Counted from the first letter of the stretch, positions 23,331-33,212 are shown. The stretch is DNA of 64,000 nucleotides from an uncultured Prevotella sp. (GCF_946407605.1 NZ_CAMJOS010000011.1:31257-95256); one strand, 5' to 3'. The notes: generated by a model from the sequence alone, not told the origin. Made by a program: numbers and translations.

Positions 23331-24617
23331 TCAATTCTCTATTGCACGTAAGCGTACAGTCATCGCATTCTTGTGAGCATCCAGCTGTTCAGCCTCAGCC
23401 ATCAGCTCTACGGCACGACCTATCTGTCGGATGCCTTCTTCCGACAGATGTTGGAAGGTGACCTTACGACAGTAGCTGTCAAGGTTCACGCCACTATAGG
23501 CTGTAGCATAGCCGTGAGTGGGTAATGTATGATTCGTGCCGCTGGCATAGTCGCCAGCACTCTCACAGGCATATTTGCCCAGGAACACGCTTCCGGCATT
23601 CACCACCTGCTCAGCCATCTCAGCATAGTTGGCTGTTTGAATAATAAGATGTTCGGGCGCGTACATATTAGAAAGAGCCATCATCTCATCAGAAGAGCTG
23701 ACCAGCACACAGCGGCTGTTCTCAAGAGCCTTCTCGGCAATCTCCTTACGAGGCAGCAGATTCAACTGACGCTCCACCTCATTCTGCACCTCTTGGAGCA
23801 GCTTTTCCGAAGTGGTAACCAGCAGCACCTGCGAGTCAATACCATGCTCGGCCTGCGACAGCAGGTCGGCAGCCACAAAGGCAGCATCGGCAGTATCATC
23901 GGCCAGCACACAAACCTCGCTAGGACCAGCAGGCATATCAATGGCCACATCGCCCAGCGACACCTGCTGTTTGGCAGCCATCACATACTGATTGCCTGGA
24001 CCGAAGATCTTGAACACCTTGGGTACAGATTCTGTACCATAGGCCATCGCTCCGATAGCCTGCACACCACCAGCCTTGAAGATACGACTGACGCCAGCAA
24101 TACGGGCTGCCACCAAGATGGCGGGGTTCACTTTACCTTCGCGGTTTGGAGGCGTGCAAAGCACAATCTCCTGACATCCAGCAATCTTAGCAGGCGTAGC
24201 CAACATCAAGACGGTAGAGAACAACGGTGCTGTGCCTCCAGGAATATAAAGACCAACCTTCTCGATAGCCACACTTTTCTGCCAGCATTCCACACCAGCA
24301 CGTGTCTCAATCTTCTGACCTTCAAACTTCTGTGCAGCATGGAACTTGAAGATATTCTCATGAGCCAGCTTGATGGCAGCCTTCAAGTCGGCACTTACCA
24401 ATGTCTCAGCCTCGTCAATCTCGGCTTCAGTAACAGCCAGAGAGGCAAGCGCTACATGGTCAAAACGCTGCTCGTATTCCTTGACAGCTTCGTCACCACG
24501 TGCCTTTACATCGCTCAATACGCTACTGACGGTGTTCATCAACTGCGTGATGTCAAGATGTGGACGCTGACAAATCTCGGCCCATTGCTCCTGTTTGGGA
24601 TAATTGATAATCTTCAT
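23331..24617 (-). CDS. hisD: Histidinol dehydrogenase
   Basis: VGLYIPGGTAPLFSTVLM, DMPAGPSEVCVLAD, LPTHGYATAYSG. Confidence 0.97.
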   Translation of the reverse strand: MKIINYPKQEQWAEICQRPHLDITQLMNTVSSVLSDVKARGDEAVKEYEQRFDHVALASLAVTEAEIDEAETLVSADLKAAIKLAHENIFKFHAAQKFEGQKIETRAGVECWQKSVAIEKVGLYIPGGTAPLFSTVLMLATPAKIAGCQEIVLCTPPNREGKVNPAILVAARIAGVSRIFKAGGVQAIGAMAYGTESVPKVFKIFGPGNQYVMAAKQQVSLGDVAIDMPAGPSEVCVLADDTADAAFVAADLLSQAEHGIDSQVLLVTTSEKLLQEVQNEVERQLNLLPRKEIAEKALENSRCVLVSSSDEMMALSNMYAPEHLIIQTANYAEMAEQVVNAGSVFLGKYACESAGDYASGTNHTLPTHGYATAYSGVNLDSYCRKVTFQHLSEEGIRQIGRAVELMAEAEQLDAHKNAMTVRLRAIEN

Positions 24618-24620
24618 CTA

Positions 24621-24659
24621 TGCGGTAGCAAATTTTTCACTATTCACTTTTCACTTCTC
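24621..24659. repeat. Dispersed repeat, copy 1 (TGCGGTAGCAAATTTTTCACTATTCACTTTTCAC)
   Basis: Near-identical to 28742-28782 and 31963-31990. Confidence 0.75.
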
Positions 24660-25509
24660 AAAGAATCATCTTCTCAATGGGAGTCACCAGGATGCCTTGT
24701 GCGCCCAGCTCTTTCAGCTGACCGATAATCTCCCAGAAACGTTTCTCGTCGAGTACAGTATGTACAGAGCACCATTCCTCATCAGCCAGAGGGATGATGG
24801 TGGGACTCTTCAGACCAGGCAGCACGTTGATAATCTCCTGCAGACGGGCCTTGGGCGCATTCATGCGGACATATTTCTTATCTTCAGCCTCACGAACGGC
24901 AGCAAAGCGGAACAGCATCTGGTTGAGCAAGTCTTTCTTCTCCTGACTCATACCTGCATGTCCAATCAACAAGGCCTCGCTCTGCATCACCACCTCTACC
25001 TCACGCAGGTTGTTGCTCACCAGCGTAGATCCGCTGCTGACGATATCGAAAATGGCATCGGCCAAACCAATACCTGGGCTAATCTCCACACTACCTGTAA
25101 TGACATGAATCTCTGCATTGATGTGATTCTTGCTGAGGAACTTTTCCAGGATAACAGGATAAGAGGTGGCGATGGTCTTGCCATTGAACCACTCCAGACC
25201 CTTATAATCGATATCCTTGGGGATGGCCAGCGACAGACGACAACGACTGAATCCCAGTCGCGATACAATATCGGCCTCGGCACCGCGCTCCACAAATTCG
25301 TTCTCACCTACCACACCGATATCGGCCACACCCGTAGCCACACACTGTGGAATATCATCATCACGCAGATAAAGGACTTCCAATGGGAAATTACTTGCCT
25401 CTACCAAGAGGGTACGCTTACTGGCACTCACCTTGATATCAGCCTCACTCAGCAACTGCATGGTGTCTTCAAACAGACGTCCTTTTGATTGTACTGCAAT
25501 ACGTAACAT
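24658..25509 (-). CDS. hisG: ATP phosphoribosyltransferase (long form)
   Basis: MLRIAVQSKGRLFEDT; GVADIGVVGENEFVE; C-terminal regulatory domain. Confidence 0.96.
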   Translation of the reverse strand: MLRIAVQSKGRLFEDTMQLLSEADIKVSASKRTLLVEASNFPLEVLYLRDDDIPQCVATGVADIGVVGENEFVERGAEADIVSRLGFSRCRLSLAIPKDIDYKGLEWFNGKTIATSYPVILEKFLSKNHINAEIHVITGSVEISPGIGLADAIFDIVSSGSTLVSNNLREVEVVMQSEALLIGHAGMSQEKKDLLNQMLFRFAAVREAEDKKYVRMNAPKARLQEIINVLPGLKSPTIIPLADEEWCSVHTVLDEKRFWEIIGQLKELGAQGILVTPIEKMIL

Positions 25510-25623
25510 ATCTTAAATTATTTACCTTTTTACCCTATATCTTACTTATTCGGATGCAAAATTACAGTTTTTTTCTTTAATTTGCAATAAAATGCTTACT
25601 TTTGCATCAAAATTCTGAGTTTT

Positions 25624-26679
25624 TTGAAACAGACAAGTATATTTATGCTCTTTTTCCTGCTCTTTGCGTCTTGCTCGCAACGACAGGAGACCATTACCCT
25701 ACCCTGGACGGTTTCTACCTCCGAGGGGAGCAATTCACAGTTCGACCTCTCTGAGATACAACAGGCTGGCGAGCTGATTGGCGTGACCCTCATAGGTCCT
25801 GACACTTATTATGGCTACCAAGGTCGCCATCTGGGTGCACATTATCTTTTAGGAGAACAGTTTGCCAGCGAGCTTGGCGTGAAGCTGCGCATGGAGACCT
25901 GTCGTGACACCAGCGAACTGAGAGAACGCCTGACTGCAGGCGATGCCGACATTATCATCATGGCACTCGACACCACAAACAATAAGACGCCAGGATGGGT
26001 CGTTGGTCCAGAAAAGCCTTTGTTGGAAGAGGCTCTGAACAATTGGTATAAGCCCGATATGCTGGCACAAGCCCGATTGCAAGAAAAACAACTGCTCTCA
26101 CGACCTCGTGTCCAGCGACGGGTCTATGCACCCATGCTTTCCCATCAAGTCATCTCACGTTATGACGGCCTTTTCCGTTTATATGGAAGAAGAATAGGTT
26201 GGGACTGGCGACTATTGGCAGCCCAATGCTATCAGGAGTCAACATTCGATCCTGAAGCGCAATCTTGGGCTGGCGCCAAGGGTCTCATGCAGATTATGCC
26301 TGCAACAGCCGACCATCTGGGACTGCCTCGCGATGAGATAACCAATCCTGAGAAGAACATCGAGGCAGCCACTCGTCTGCTGAAGGAGCTGGAGGGCGAG
26401 CTGTCGTTTGTGCACAACTATTTCGAGCGTCAGAATCTGGCATTGGCATCCTATAATGGTGGTCTGCAACATATTCGCGACGCCATGAGGTTGGCAGAGC
26501 GCGATGGTCGCAATCCTCAGGTATGGAGCGATGTGAAGGAATATGTGCTTCGCCTCAGCGATCCGAAGTATTATCGCGACTCGTTGGTCCAGAGCGGCTA
26601 TATGCGAGGTAAGGAAACGGCCGAATATGTTGACCAGATACGGCTTAGATATATGAAATACAAACAATCTGTAAGATAA
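25624..26679 (+). CDS. MltF-like lytic transglycosylase (solute-binding + SLT domains)
   Basis: AAQCYQESTFDPEAQSWAGAKGLMQIMPATADHLG, NLALASYNGG; TTG start, lipobox FASCSQ. Confidence 0.88.
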   Translation: MKQTSIFMLFFLLFASCSQRQETITLPWTVSTSEGSNSQFDLSEIQQAGELIGVTLIGPDTYYGYQGRHLGAHYLLGEQFASELGVKLRMETCRDTSELRERLTAGDADIIIMALDTTNNKTPGWVVGPEKPLLEEALNNWYKPDMLAQARLQEKQLLSRPRVQRRVYAPMLSHQVISRYDGLFRLYGRRIGWDWRLLAAQCYQESTFDPEAQSWAGAKGLMQIMPATADHLGLPRDEITNPEKNIEAATRLLKELEGELSFVHNYFERQNLALASYNGGLQHIRDAMRLAERDGRNPQVWSDVKEYVLRLSDPKYYRDSLVQSGYMRGKETAEYVDQIRLRYMKYKQSVR

Positions 26680-26684
26680 CCATC

Positions 26685-27509
26685 ATGAAACATCATTCGC
26701 TCATAGCTGATAGCGGCAGCACCAAAACAGACTGGGCCATTGACGGCCAGCGCATCAAGACTCAAGGTATTAACCCTTTCCATCAGGACGAAGCCACCAT
26801 TCGCAGCATCCTGAAAGACGAGTTGCTGCCTCAATTAGGAACAGCTTATGTTGAGAGCATTCAGTTTTACGGAAGTGGTGTGAGACCCGAGTTGCAAACG
26901 AAGATGCAGCAATTGCTTCAGGAAGCCTTTCCTCAGGCCACCCACATCGAGGCCCAAAGCGACTTGCTGGGGGCAGCACGAGCACTGTGTGGAAAGAAAG
27001 AGGGTATCGCCTGCATCTTGGGCACAGGTGCCAACTCGTGCCTGTTCGATGGTCAGCAGATTGTTATGAACACCCCCGCCTTGGGCTATATCCTGGGTGA
27101 CGAGGGCAGCGGTGCCACCTTGGGAAAGCGTTTTCTGAATGCCCTTTATAAAGGCAGACTATCCCAAGATCTCAAGACGACTTTTGAGTCGGAACTGCAG
27201 TTGTCAATGCCACAGATAATAGACCGTGTGTATCGTCAACCACAGGCCAACCGTTGGCTGGCTTCGCTATCAGAATTTATCAGCAAGTATACCAATGAAC
27301 CAGCCGTTAACGAACTGACAATCAACAGTTTTAAGGAGTTTATTATACACAACATCAACCCCTATCAACGTCGCGATCTACCCATCTCAGCTGTAGGCAG
27401 CATTGCCTTCTACTATCAGGAACAGCTGAAGCAGGCAGCCCAAGAAGAAGGCTACTCAGTAGGACTGATACTGCGTAGTCCCATCGATGCGTTAGTCCAG
27501 ATGGAATAG
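26685..27509 (+). CDS. BadF/BadG-type ATPase, N-acetylglucosamine kinase-like
   Basis: IADSGSTKTDWAI, ILGTGANSCLFDG, LGDEGSGATLGKR. Confidence 0.85.
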   Translation: MKHHSLIADSGSTKTDWAIDGQRIKTQGINPFHQDEATIRSILKDELLPQLGTAYVESIQFYGSGVRPELQTKMQQLLQEAFPQATHIEAQSDLLGAARALCGKKEGIACILGTGANSCLFDGQQIVMNTPALGYILGDEGSGATLGKRFLNALYKGRLSQDLKTTFESELQLSMPQIIDRVYRQPQANRWLASLSEFISKYTNEPAVNELTINSFKEFIIHNINPYQRRDLPISAVGSIAFYYQEQLKQAAQEEGYSVGLILRSPIDALVQME

Positions 27510-27812
27510 CTCTGGCAACGGAATGGTCACAGGCGAATTGTCGTCATTCACCTCCATGATATCCGACATCATATCCCACCAACGTTGCGTGATGGGATCA
27601 ACATGAGTGGTATCTTGCGAGTTGCCTTCCTTAGAGCACTCCTGATAGGCAAACAGAATATTCGTATCCTTGTCCCAGTAGATGCTATAATTACCTACGC
27701 CCTGCTCCTTAATCATCTTCTTCAGCTCTGGCCAGATGGCAGCATGACGCTTGGCATATTCGTTCTCGAAGCCTGGCTTCAAAAACATCTTAAATGCAAA
27801 TCTCTTCGTCAT
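27492..27812 (-). CDS. rhaM: L-rhamnose mutarotase
   Basis: MTKRFAFKMFLKPGFENEYAKRHAAIWPELKKMIKEQG. Confidence 0.9.
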   Translation of the reverse strand: MTKRFAFKMFLKPGFENEYAKRHAAIWPELKKMIKEQGVGNYSIYWDKDTNILFAYQECSKEGNSQDTTHVDPITQRWWDMMSDIMEVNDDNSPVTIPLPELFHLD

Positions 27813-27816
27813 ATGA

Positions 27817-28713
27817 TTACTTTTTTATGCTCAAGTAGTATCCTAACTTATATAATTTGAAAATCTTTAGCGAGGGGTTCTGACCACATAGGTTCCTGCG
27901 TTCCAAGGCACCAAACAGACGATGCCAGCAACGGAAAAACCAACGTACGACACCCAAGTGAATACCCTCGACAAACGTTAGCATCTGAGAATAGCCGCGC
28001 AGGTCGCTGCGGAAAGCGTGGAGCGTACGCAGTCCCTCTTCCGTCTTACTCACGAAATGGGCATTGTCCTCAAAATCGAAGAAGCCTGCAGGATTATCCA
28101 CATGCACTATCTTTATATCGTTTTTCCTCAGCTGCTTACCAAAGAACACATCCTCATAACCATAGTGACGGAAACGCTCGTCAAAAGGATTAGCCAGCAT
28201 CAAGTCCCTACGTATCAAGAAGTTGCAGGTATGAAAATGCTGATAAGGTCGCTTCTTACGCTCTTCGGCCCGATGCATGGGTTCATTCTCTTTCTCATAG
28301 ATAAAACGCAAGGAAGAACGTGAGCCTTCACCCACCACATAGCCGCCATAGGCTACCTCGTCAGTTTCAGCCTCCATCCAGTTTCTCAGGAAATGCTTAG
28401 AAGGAATAGCCATATCGCCATCCAAGAACAGCAGCCATTCATATTGAGCCTCACGAGCCAGCACATTACGGATGGCAGCTCGTCCCACATTCTGACTGCG
28501 CTTCAGGTAGCGGCAACAGGGAATCGTGGCTATCTCTGCGTTGGCAGCAAGGGCGTCAGCATCCGTTGTTCCATCCTCAGCCACAATCACCTCGCAGGTT
28601 ACGCCTTCCTTTCTCAGGTCTTCCACCTGAGCACACAAATCCTTCACCATCAGGGTGCAAGGATGGTTATATGCAGGTATAAGTATCGACAATTCTTGCT
28701 TCATCGGGCACAA
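27817..28713 (-). CDS. Family 2 glycosyltransferase
   Basis: LSILIPAYNHPCTLMV, WLLFLDGDMAIPS, GYEDVFFGKQLRK. Confidence 0.88.
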   Translation of the reverse strand: MCPMKQELSILIPAYNHPCTLMVKDLCAQVEDLRKEGVTCEVIVAEDGTTDADALAANAEIATIPCCRYLKRSQNVGRAAIRNVLAREAQYEWLLFLDGDMAIPSKHFLRNWMEAETDEVAYGGYVVGEGSRSSLRFIYEKENEPMHRAEERKKRPYQHFHTCNFLIRRDLMLANPFDERFRHYGYEDVFFGKQLRKNDIKIVHVDNPAGFFDFEDNAHFVSKTEEGLRTLHAFRSDLRGYSQMLTFVEGIHLGVVRWFFRCWHRLFGALERRNLCGQNPSLKIFKLYKLGYYLSIKK

Positions 28714-28741
28714 AATTACACAAAAAAACTAAAAAAAACGC

Positions 28742-28782
28742 TGCGGAAGCAAAATTTTCACTCTTCACTTTTCACTTTTCAC
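28742..28782. repeat. Dispersed repeat, copy 2 (TGCGGAAGCAAAATTTTCACTCTTCACTTTTCACTTTTCAC)
   Basis: See copies at 24621 and 31963. Confidence 0.75.
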
Positions 28783-28863
28783 TTTTTTTTCGTACCTTTG
28801 CACCCGCTTTCACGAGATGGAGGCATGAAATTCAAACTTTTAACAACAAAAAACATTTAAAAC

Positions 28864-29397
28864 ATGGCAACAAAAATCAGATTGCAGCGCGGTGGTCGTA
28901 AGAGCTATGCTTTCTACAGCATCGTTATCGCCGACGCTCGTGCACCACGTGATGGTCGTTTCACTGAGAAGATTGGTTCTTACAATCCTAACACCAATCC
29001 CGCCACGGTAGACTTGAATTTCGACCGTGCATTGTACTGGGTAGAGGTAGGCGCACAGCCCACTGACACTGTTCGTAACATCCTCAGCCGCGAGGGCGTT
29101 TACCTGATGAAGCACCTGAAGGGTGGCGTAAAGAAGGGCGCTTTCGACGAGGCTACTGCTCAGAAGAAGTTCGATGCATGGAAGGCAGACAAGCAGAAGG
29201 GTCTTGAAAAGGTAGCAGCCGAGGTAGCTAAGGCTAAGAAGGATGCAGCAGCAAAGGCTCTGGCAGAGGAGAAGAAGGTGAACGAGGCTATTGCCAAGAA
29301 GGTAGCTGACAAGAAAGCTGCTGCTGTGGCTGAGCCCGAGGTTGAGGCTCCCGCAGAGGAGGCAGCCGCCACTGAAGAGGCTCCCGCCGAGGCTTAA
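28864..29397 (+). CDS. rpsP: 30S ribosomal protein S16 with Ala/Glu/Lys-rich C-terminal extension
   Basis: [49 protein letters not shown] promoter upstream. Confidence 0.96.
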   Translation: MATKIRLQRGGRKSYAFYSIVIADARAPRDGRFTEKIGSYNPNTNPATVDLNFDRALYWVEVGAQPTDTVRNILSREGVYLMKHLKGGVKKGAFDEATAQKKFDAWKADKQKGLEKVAAEVAKAKKDAAAKALAEEKKVNEAIAKKVADKKAAAVAEPEVEAPAEEAAATEEAPAEA

Positions 29398-29437
29398 TCT
29401 TGTTGCAAAGGCTCACCTTTCATCAAGGAAAATTATC

Positions 29438-29475
29438 AAAAGATGCGGAATATTGATTGTTCCGCATCTTTTTTT
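29438..29475 (+). terminator. Rho-independent terminator of rpsP
   Basis: AAAAGATGCGGAA tattgattg TTCCGCATCTTTTTTTT. Confidence 0.9.
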
Positions 29476-29556
29476 TGTATTAATTTGGCATTTTGCTCGC
29501 TAATTCGTACCTTTGCAGCCGAATTTCAATCATTTTGTAGCAGACAAGCATCATTT

Positions 29557-31917
29557 ATGAACAAAATTGTAAGAAAAGAACAGTTCTCAGAGAAGGTTTT
29601 CCTTTTCGAGATTGAGGCTCCGCTGATTGCGAAGAGCCGTAAAGCTGGTAACTTCGTCATCGTGCGCGTTGGAAAGAAAGGTGAGCGTATGCCCCTGACC
29701 ATCGCTGGCGCAGACATCGAGAAAGGCACCATCACGCTGGTGGTTCAGATGGTGGGTCTCTCATCGAAGAAGCTGTGCGCCCTGAACGAAGGCGATTATG
29801 TGACAGACGTAGTAGGTCCGCTGGGTAATCCCACAAAGATTGAGAAGTACGGCACCGTGGTATGTGCTGGTGGTGGACTGGGTGTGGCTCCTATGCTGCC
29901 CATCATCCAGGCTTTGAAGGCCGCTGGCAACCGTGTGCTGTCTGTGATGGCTGGTCGCTCTAAGGACCTTATTATATTAGAGGATAAGGTACGCGAGAGC
30001 TCTGACGAGGTGATTATCATGACTGACGACGGCTCGTACGGCGAGAAGGGCGTTGTGACTGTGGGTATGGAGAAATTCTTCGAACAGGAACACGTCGATA
30101 AGGTCTTCGCCATTGGCCCTCCAATCATGATGAAGTTCTCGAACCTCACCGCCCAGAAGCACAATATTCCCTGCGAGGTATCGCTCAACACCATTATGGT
30201 TGATGGTACTGGTATGTGTGGTGCTTGTCGTCTGACGATTGGTGGTAAGACCAAGTTTGTCTGCATCGACGGTCCTGAGTTTGATGGTGCACTGGTTGAC
30301 TGGGACGAGATGTTCAAACGTATGGGAACTTTCAAGCGCGAGGAGCAGGAGGAGCTGGCCCACTACGAGGAGCACCTGGATTCAGTAGAAAGTGGACAAT
30401 TGAAAGTTGAAAGTTCAAAGACCGCAGATATCAAGATGGACAGCGATCCCACCAACGATCCTATCGAGGTGCTGACTGATCGCAACGCTGCTTGGCGCGA
30501 CGAGCTCAGAAAGAGCATGAAACCCAAGGAGCGCACACAGATTGAGCGTGTGGTGATGCCTGAGCTCGACCCCGTTTATCGTGCTACAACTCGTACAGAA
30601 GAGGTAAATATCGGCCTGACCAAGGAGATGGCAATGACAGAGGCCAAGCGCTGTCTGGACTGCGCCAAGCCTACTTGCGTAGAGGGCTGTCCTGTAAATA
30701 TCAATATCCCATCGTTCATCAAGAACATCGAGCGTGGTCAGTTCCTGGCTGCTGCTAAGGTGCTGAAGAACACCTCTGCCCTACCCGCTGTCTGCGGACG
30801 TGTGTGTCCTCAGGAGAAGCAGTGTGAGAGCAAGTGTATTCACCTGAAGATGAACGAACCCGCTGTAGCCATCGGCTATCTGGAGCGTTTTGCTGCTGAC
30901 TTCGAACGCGAGAGCGGCAACATCTCTCTGCCTGAGATTGCAGCCTCTAACGGCATCAAGATTGCTGTTGTAGGCTCTGGTCCTGCAGGACTGAGTTTCG
31001 CTGGCGACATGGTGAAGAAGGGCTACGACGTGTATGTCTTCGAGGCATTGCACGAAATCGGTGGTGTGCTTAAGTATGGTATTCCCGAGTTCCGTCTGCC
31101 CAACAAGATTGTCGACGTAGAAATCGAGAACCTTGCCAAGATGGGCGTTCATTTCCAGACCGACGTCATCGTGGGTAAGACCATCAGCGTAGAACAGCTG
31201 GAGCAGCAGGGCTTCAAGGGCATCTTCGTGGGCTCTGGTGCTGGTCTGCCTAACTTCATGAATATCCCTGGTGAGAACAGCATCAACATCATGTCAAGTA
31301 ACGAGTATCTGACACGTGTAAACCTGATGGACGCTGCCAACCCCAAGACCGATACGCCGCTGAATCCTGCCAAGAGCGTGCTCGTGGTGGGTGGTGGTAA
31401 CACCGCTATGGACTCTTGTCGTACAGCCAAGCGCTTAGGTGCTGACGTCACACTGGTTTATCGTCGTTCTGAGGTTGAGATGCCTGCTCGTCTAGAGGAG
31501 GTGAAGCACGCCAAGGAAGAGGGCATCAAGTTCCTCACCCTGCATAATCCTATCGAGTATATCGCTGACGAGGCTGGTGCTGTGAAGCAGGCTGTTCTGC
31601 AGGTAATGGAGCTTGGCGAGCCCGATGCTTCTGGCCGTCGTTCGCCTGTACCTGTTGAGGGCAAGACCGTCACACTCGATGTCGATCAGGTGATTGTGGC
31701 TGTAGGTGTATCGCCTAACCCACTCGTTCCCAAGAGTATCGAGGGCTTGGAGCTGGGTCGCAAGAACACCATCGCCGTCTCTGAGGAGATGCAGTCAAGC
31801 CGCAAGGAGATCTTTGCTGGTGGTGACATCGTACGTGGTGGTGCAACGGTGATTCTCGCTATGGGCGACGGCCGTCGTGCTGCCCAGAACATGGACGCTT
31901 ATTTAAGTGAAAAGTGA
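29557..31917 (+). CDS. NfnB-NfnA-type fusion: ferredoxin reductase-like FAD/NAD-binding protein + NADPH-dependent glutamate synthase small subunit-like protein
   Basis: GGGLGVAPMLPI, GMCGACRL (N half); CLDCAKPTCVEGCPVNI, VVGSGPAGLSFA, VVGGGNTAMDSCRTA (C half); start at MNKIVRKE. Confidence 0.88.
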   Translation: MNKIVRKEQFSEKVFLFEIEAPLIAKSRKAGNFVIVRVGKKGERMPLTIAGADIEKGTITLVVQMVGLSSKKLCALNEGDYVTDVVGPLGNPTKIEKYGTVVCAGGGLGVAPMLPIIQALKAAGNRVLSVMAGRSKDLIILEDKVRESSDEVIIMTDDGSYGEKGVVTVGMEKFFEQEHVDKVFAIGPPIMMKFSNLTAQKHNIPCEVSLNTIMVDGTGMCGACRLTIGGKTKFVCIDGPEFDGALVDWDEMFKRMGTFKREEQEELAHYEEHLDSVESGQLKVESSKTADIKMDSDPTNDPIEVLTDRNAAWRDELRKSMKPKERTQIERVVMPELDPVYRATTRTEEVNIGLTKEMAMTEAKRCLDCAKPTCVEGCPVNINIPSFIKNIERGQFLAAAKVLKNTSALPAVCGRVCPQEKQCESKCIHLKMNEPAVAIGYLERFAADFERESGNISLPEIAASNGIKIAVVGSGPAGLSFAGDMVKKGYDVYVFEALHEIGGVLKYGIPEFRLPNKIVDVEIENLAKMGVHFQTDVIVGKTISVEQLEQQGFKGIFVGSGAGLPNFMNIPGENSINIMSSNEYLTRVNLMDAANPKTDTPLNPAKSVLVVGGGNTAMDSCRTAKRLGADVTLVYRRSEVEMPARLEEVKHAKEEGIKFLTLHNPIEYIADEAGAVKQAVLQVMELGEPDASGRRSPVPVEGKTVTLDVDQVIVAVGVSPNPLVPKSIEGLELGRKNTIAVSEEMQSSRKEIFAGGDIVRGGATVILAMGDGRRAAQNMDAYLSEK
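30388..30420. repeat. In-frame heptameric tandem repeat inside CDS
   Basis: gaaagtg gacaatt gaaagtt gaaagtt caaag; encodes ESGQLKVESSK. Confidence 0.6.
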
Positions 31918-31990
31918 AAAGTGAAAAGTGAATAATTTGCTGCTGCCTTTCATTTGTCGGTGTGCGGTAGCAAATTTTTCACTTTTCACT
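31908..31990. repeat. Inverted-repeat element with heptameric arms; third copy of the TGCGGTAGC repeat
   Basis: Arms 31920-31946 and 31964-31990 pair 24/27, 17-nt loop. Confidence 0.75.
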
Positions 31991-32010
31991 ATTACCTATT
32001 ACTTTAAATT

Positions 32011-32382
32011 ATGAACGGACTATATACCATCATATTGCTCATACTAAGCAACGTCTTCATGACACTTGCTTGGTATGGGCATTTAAAGTTACAGGAGAAC
32101 GGCACCAGCAGCAACTGGCCCCTCATCGGCGTCATCGTCTTCTCGTGGGGCATCGCCTTCTTTGAGTACTGCTGTCAGGTGCCTGCCAATCGTTTGGGCT
32201 TCGTAGAAAACGGAGGACCCTTCAACCTCATTCAGCTGAAGGTCATCCAGGAGTGCATCTCGCTGGCTGTGTTCTGCATCATTGCCAACATCATGTTCCA
32301 GGGCACTCACCTGCATTGGAACCACATCCTGGCCTTCCTGCTCATCATTTGCGCCGTTTACTTAGTGTTTATGGATAAATGA
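32011..32382 (+). CDS. DMT family protein (DUF486-like)
   Basis: Four TM helices; VFMTLAWYGHLK, FFEYCCQVPANRLG. Confidence 0.85.
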   Translation: MNGLYTIILLILSNVFMTLAWYGHLKLQENGTSSNWPLIGVIVFSWGIAFFEYCCQVPANRLGFVENGGPFNLIQLKVIQECISLAVFCIIANIMFQGTHLHWNHILAFLLIICAVYLVFMDK

Positions 32383-33212
32383 TGAAGACAGAGCTTGAAC
32401 GCTTGGAGAAACGCATCCGAGAACGCTTTGTAAAAGCCTTTGCCACCTACCGTCTGCTTGAGGACAACGACTATGTGCTCGTAGGACTGTCAGGTGGCAA
32501 AGACTCTTTGTGTCTGCTCGAGATGCTGGCCAAGCGCGCCAAGATAGACAAGCCCAAGTTCCGTGTTGAAGCTATCCATGTGCGCATGGAGAATATCTCA
32601 TACGAGACCTCTACCGACTATCTGCAGCACTTCTGCGACGACCTCGGCGTAAAGCTCCATATCGTCACCACCAGCTTCTCTCCCACCCCAACTAATCATA
32701 ATTCTGAATTCTCAACTCTCCGCTCGAGCTCTGCTCGCTTGCTACCAACGGGACGCAAGAATTCTGAATTCTCAACTCTCAATTCTCAATTCAAACAAAA
32801 GCCTCCCTGTTTCCTCTGCTCCTGGCATCGCCGCAAGCAGCTCTTCAATCTGGCACAGGAGCTGGGCTGTAACAAGATTGCCCTGGGTCATCATCAGGAC
32901 GACCTGCTCCACACCTGTCTGATGAACCTCTTCTATCAGGGACGCTTCGACACGATGCCCGCCCTGCTCAAGATGCGTAAGATGCCCCTCAGCATCATCC
33001 GTCCGCTATGCATGGTCGAAGAGGCCGACATCCAGCGCTATGCCGAGCTACGCGGCTACGAGAAGCAGGTGAAACTCTGTCCTTACGAACACGACAGCCA
33101 CCGCAGCGATATGCGTCAGCTGTTTGAAACCCTTCAACAGCAGAATGGCGAGATGCGCCACAGTTTGTGGAATGCCATTGTCAGAGCCGACAAACTGGTG
33201 CAATTATCTTAA
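32379..33212 (+). CDS. TtcA-like ATP-pyrophosphatase (tRNA 2-thiolation family)
   Basis: VGLSGGKDSLCLLEML; PPCFLCSWHRRK; ALGHHQDDLLHT. Confidence 0.85.
   Translation: MMKTELERLEKRIRERFVKAFATYRLLEDNDYVLVGLSGGKDSLCLLEMLAKRAKIDKPKFRVEAIHVRMENISYETSTDYLQHFCDDLGVKLHIVTTSFSPTPTNHNSEFSTLRSSSARLLPTGRKNSEFSTLNSQFKQKPPCFLCSWHRRKQLFNLAQELGCNKIALGHHQDDLLHTCLMNLFYQGRFDTMPALLKMRKMPLSIIRPLCMVEEADIQRYAELRGYEKQVKLCPYEHDSHRSDMRQLFETLQQQNGEMRHSLWNAIVRADKLVQLS
32700..32798. repeat. In-frame repeat insertion inside TtcA-like CDS
   Basis: 21-bp perfect direct repeat AATTCTGAATTCTCAACTCTC at 32700-32720 and 32760-32780, then heptamers AATTCTC. Confidence 0.75.
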
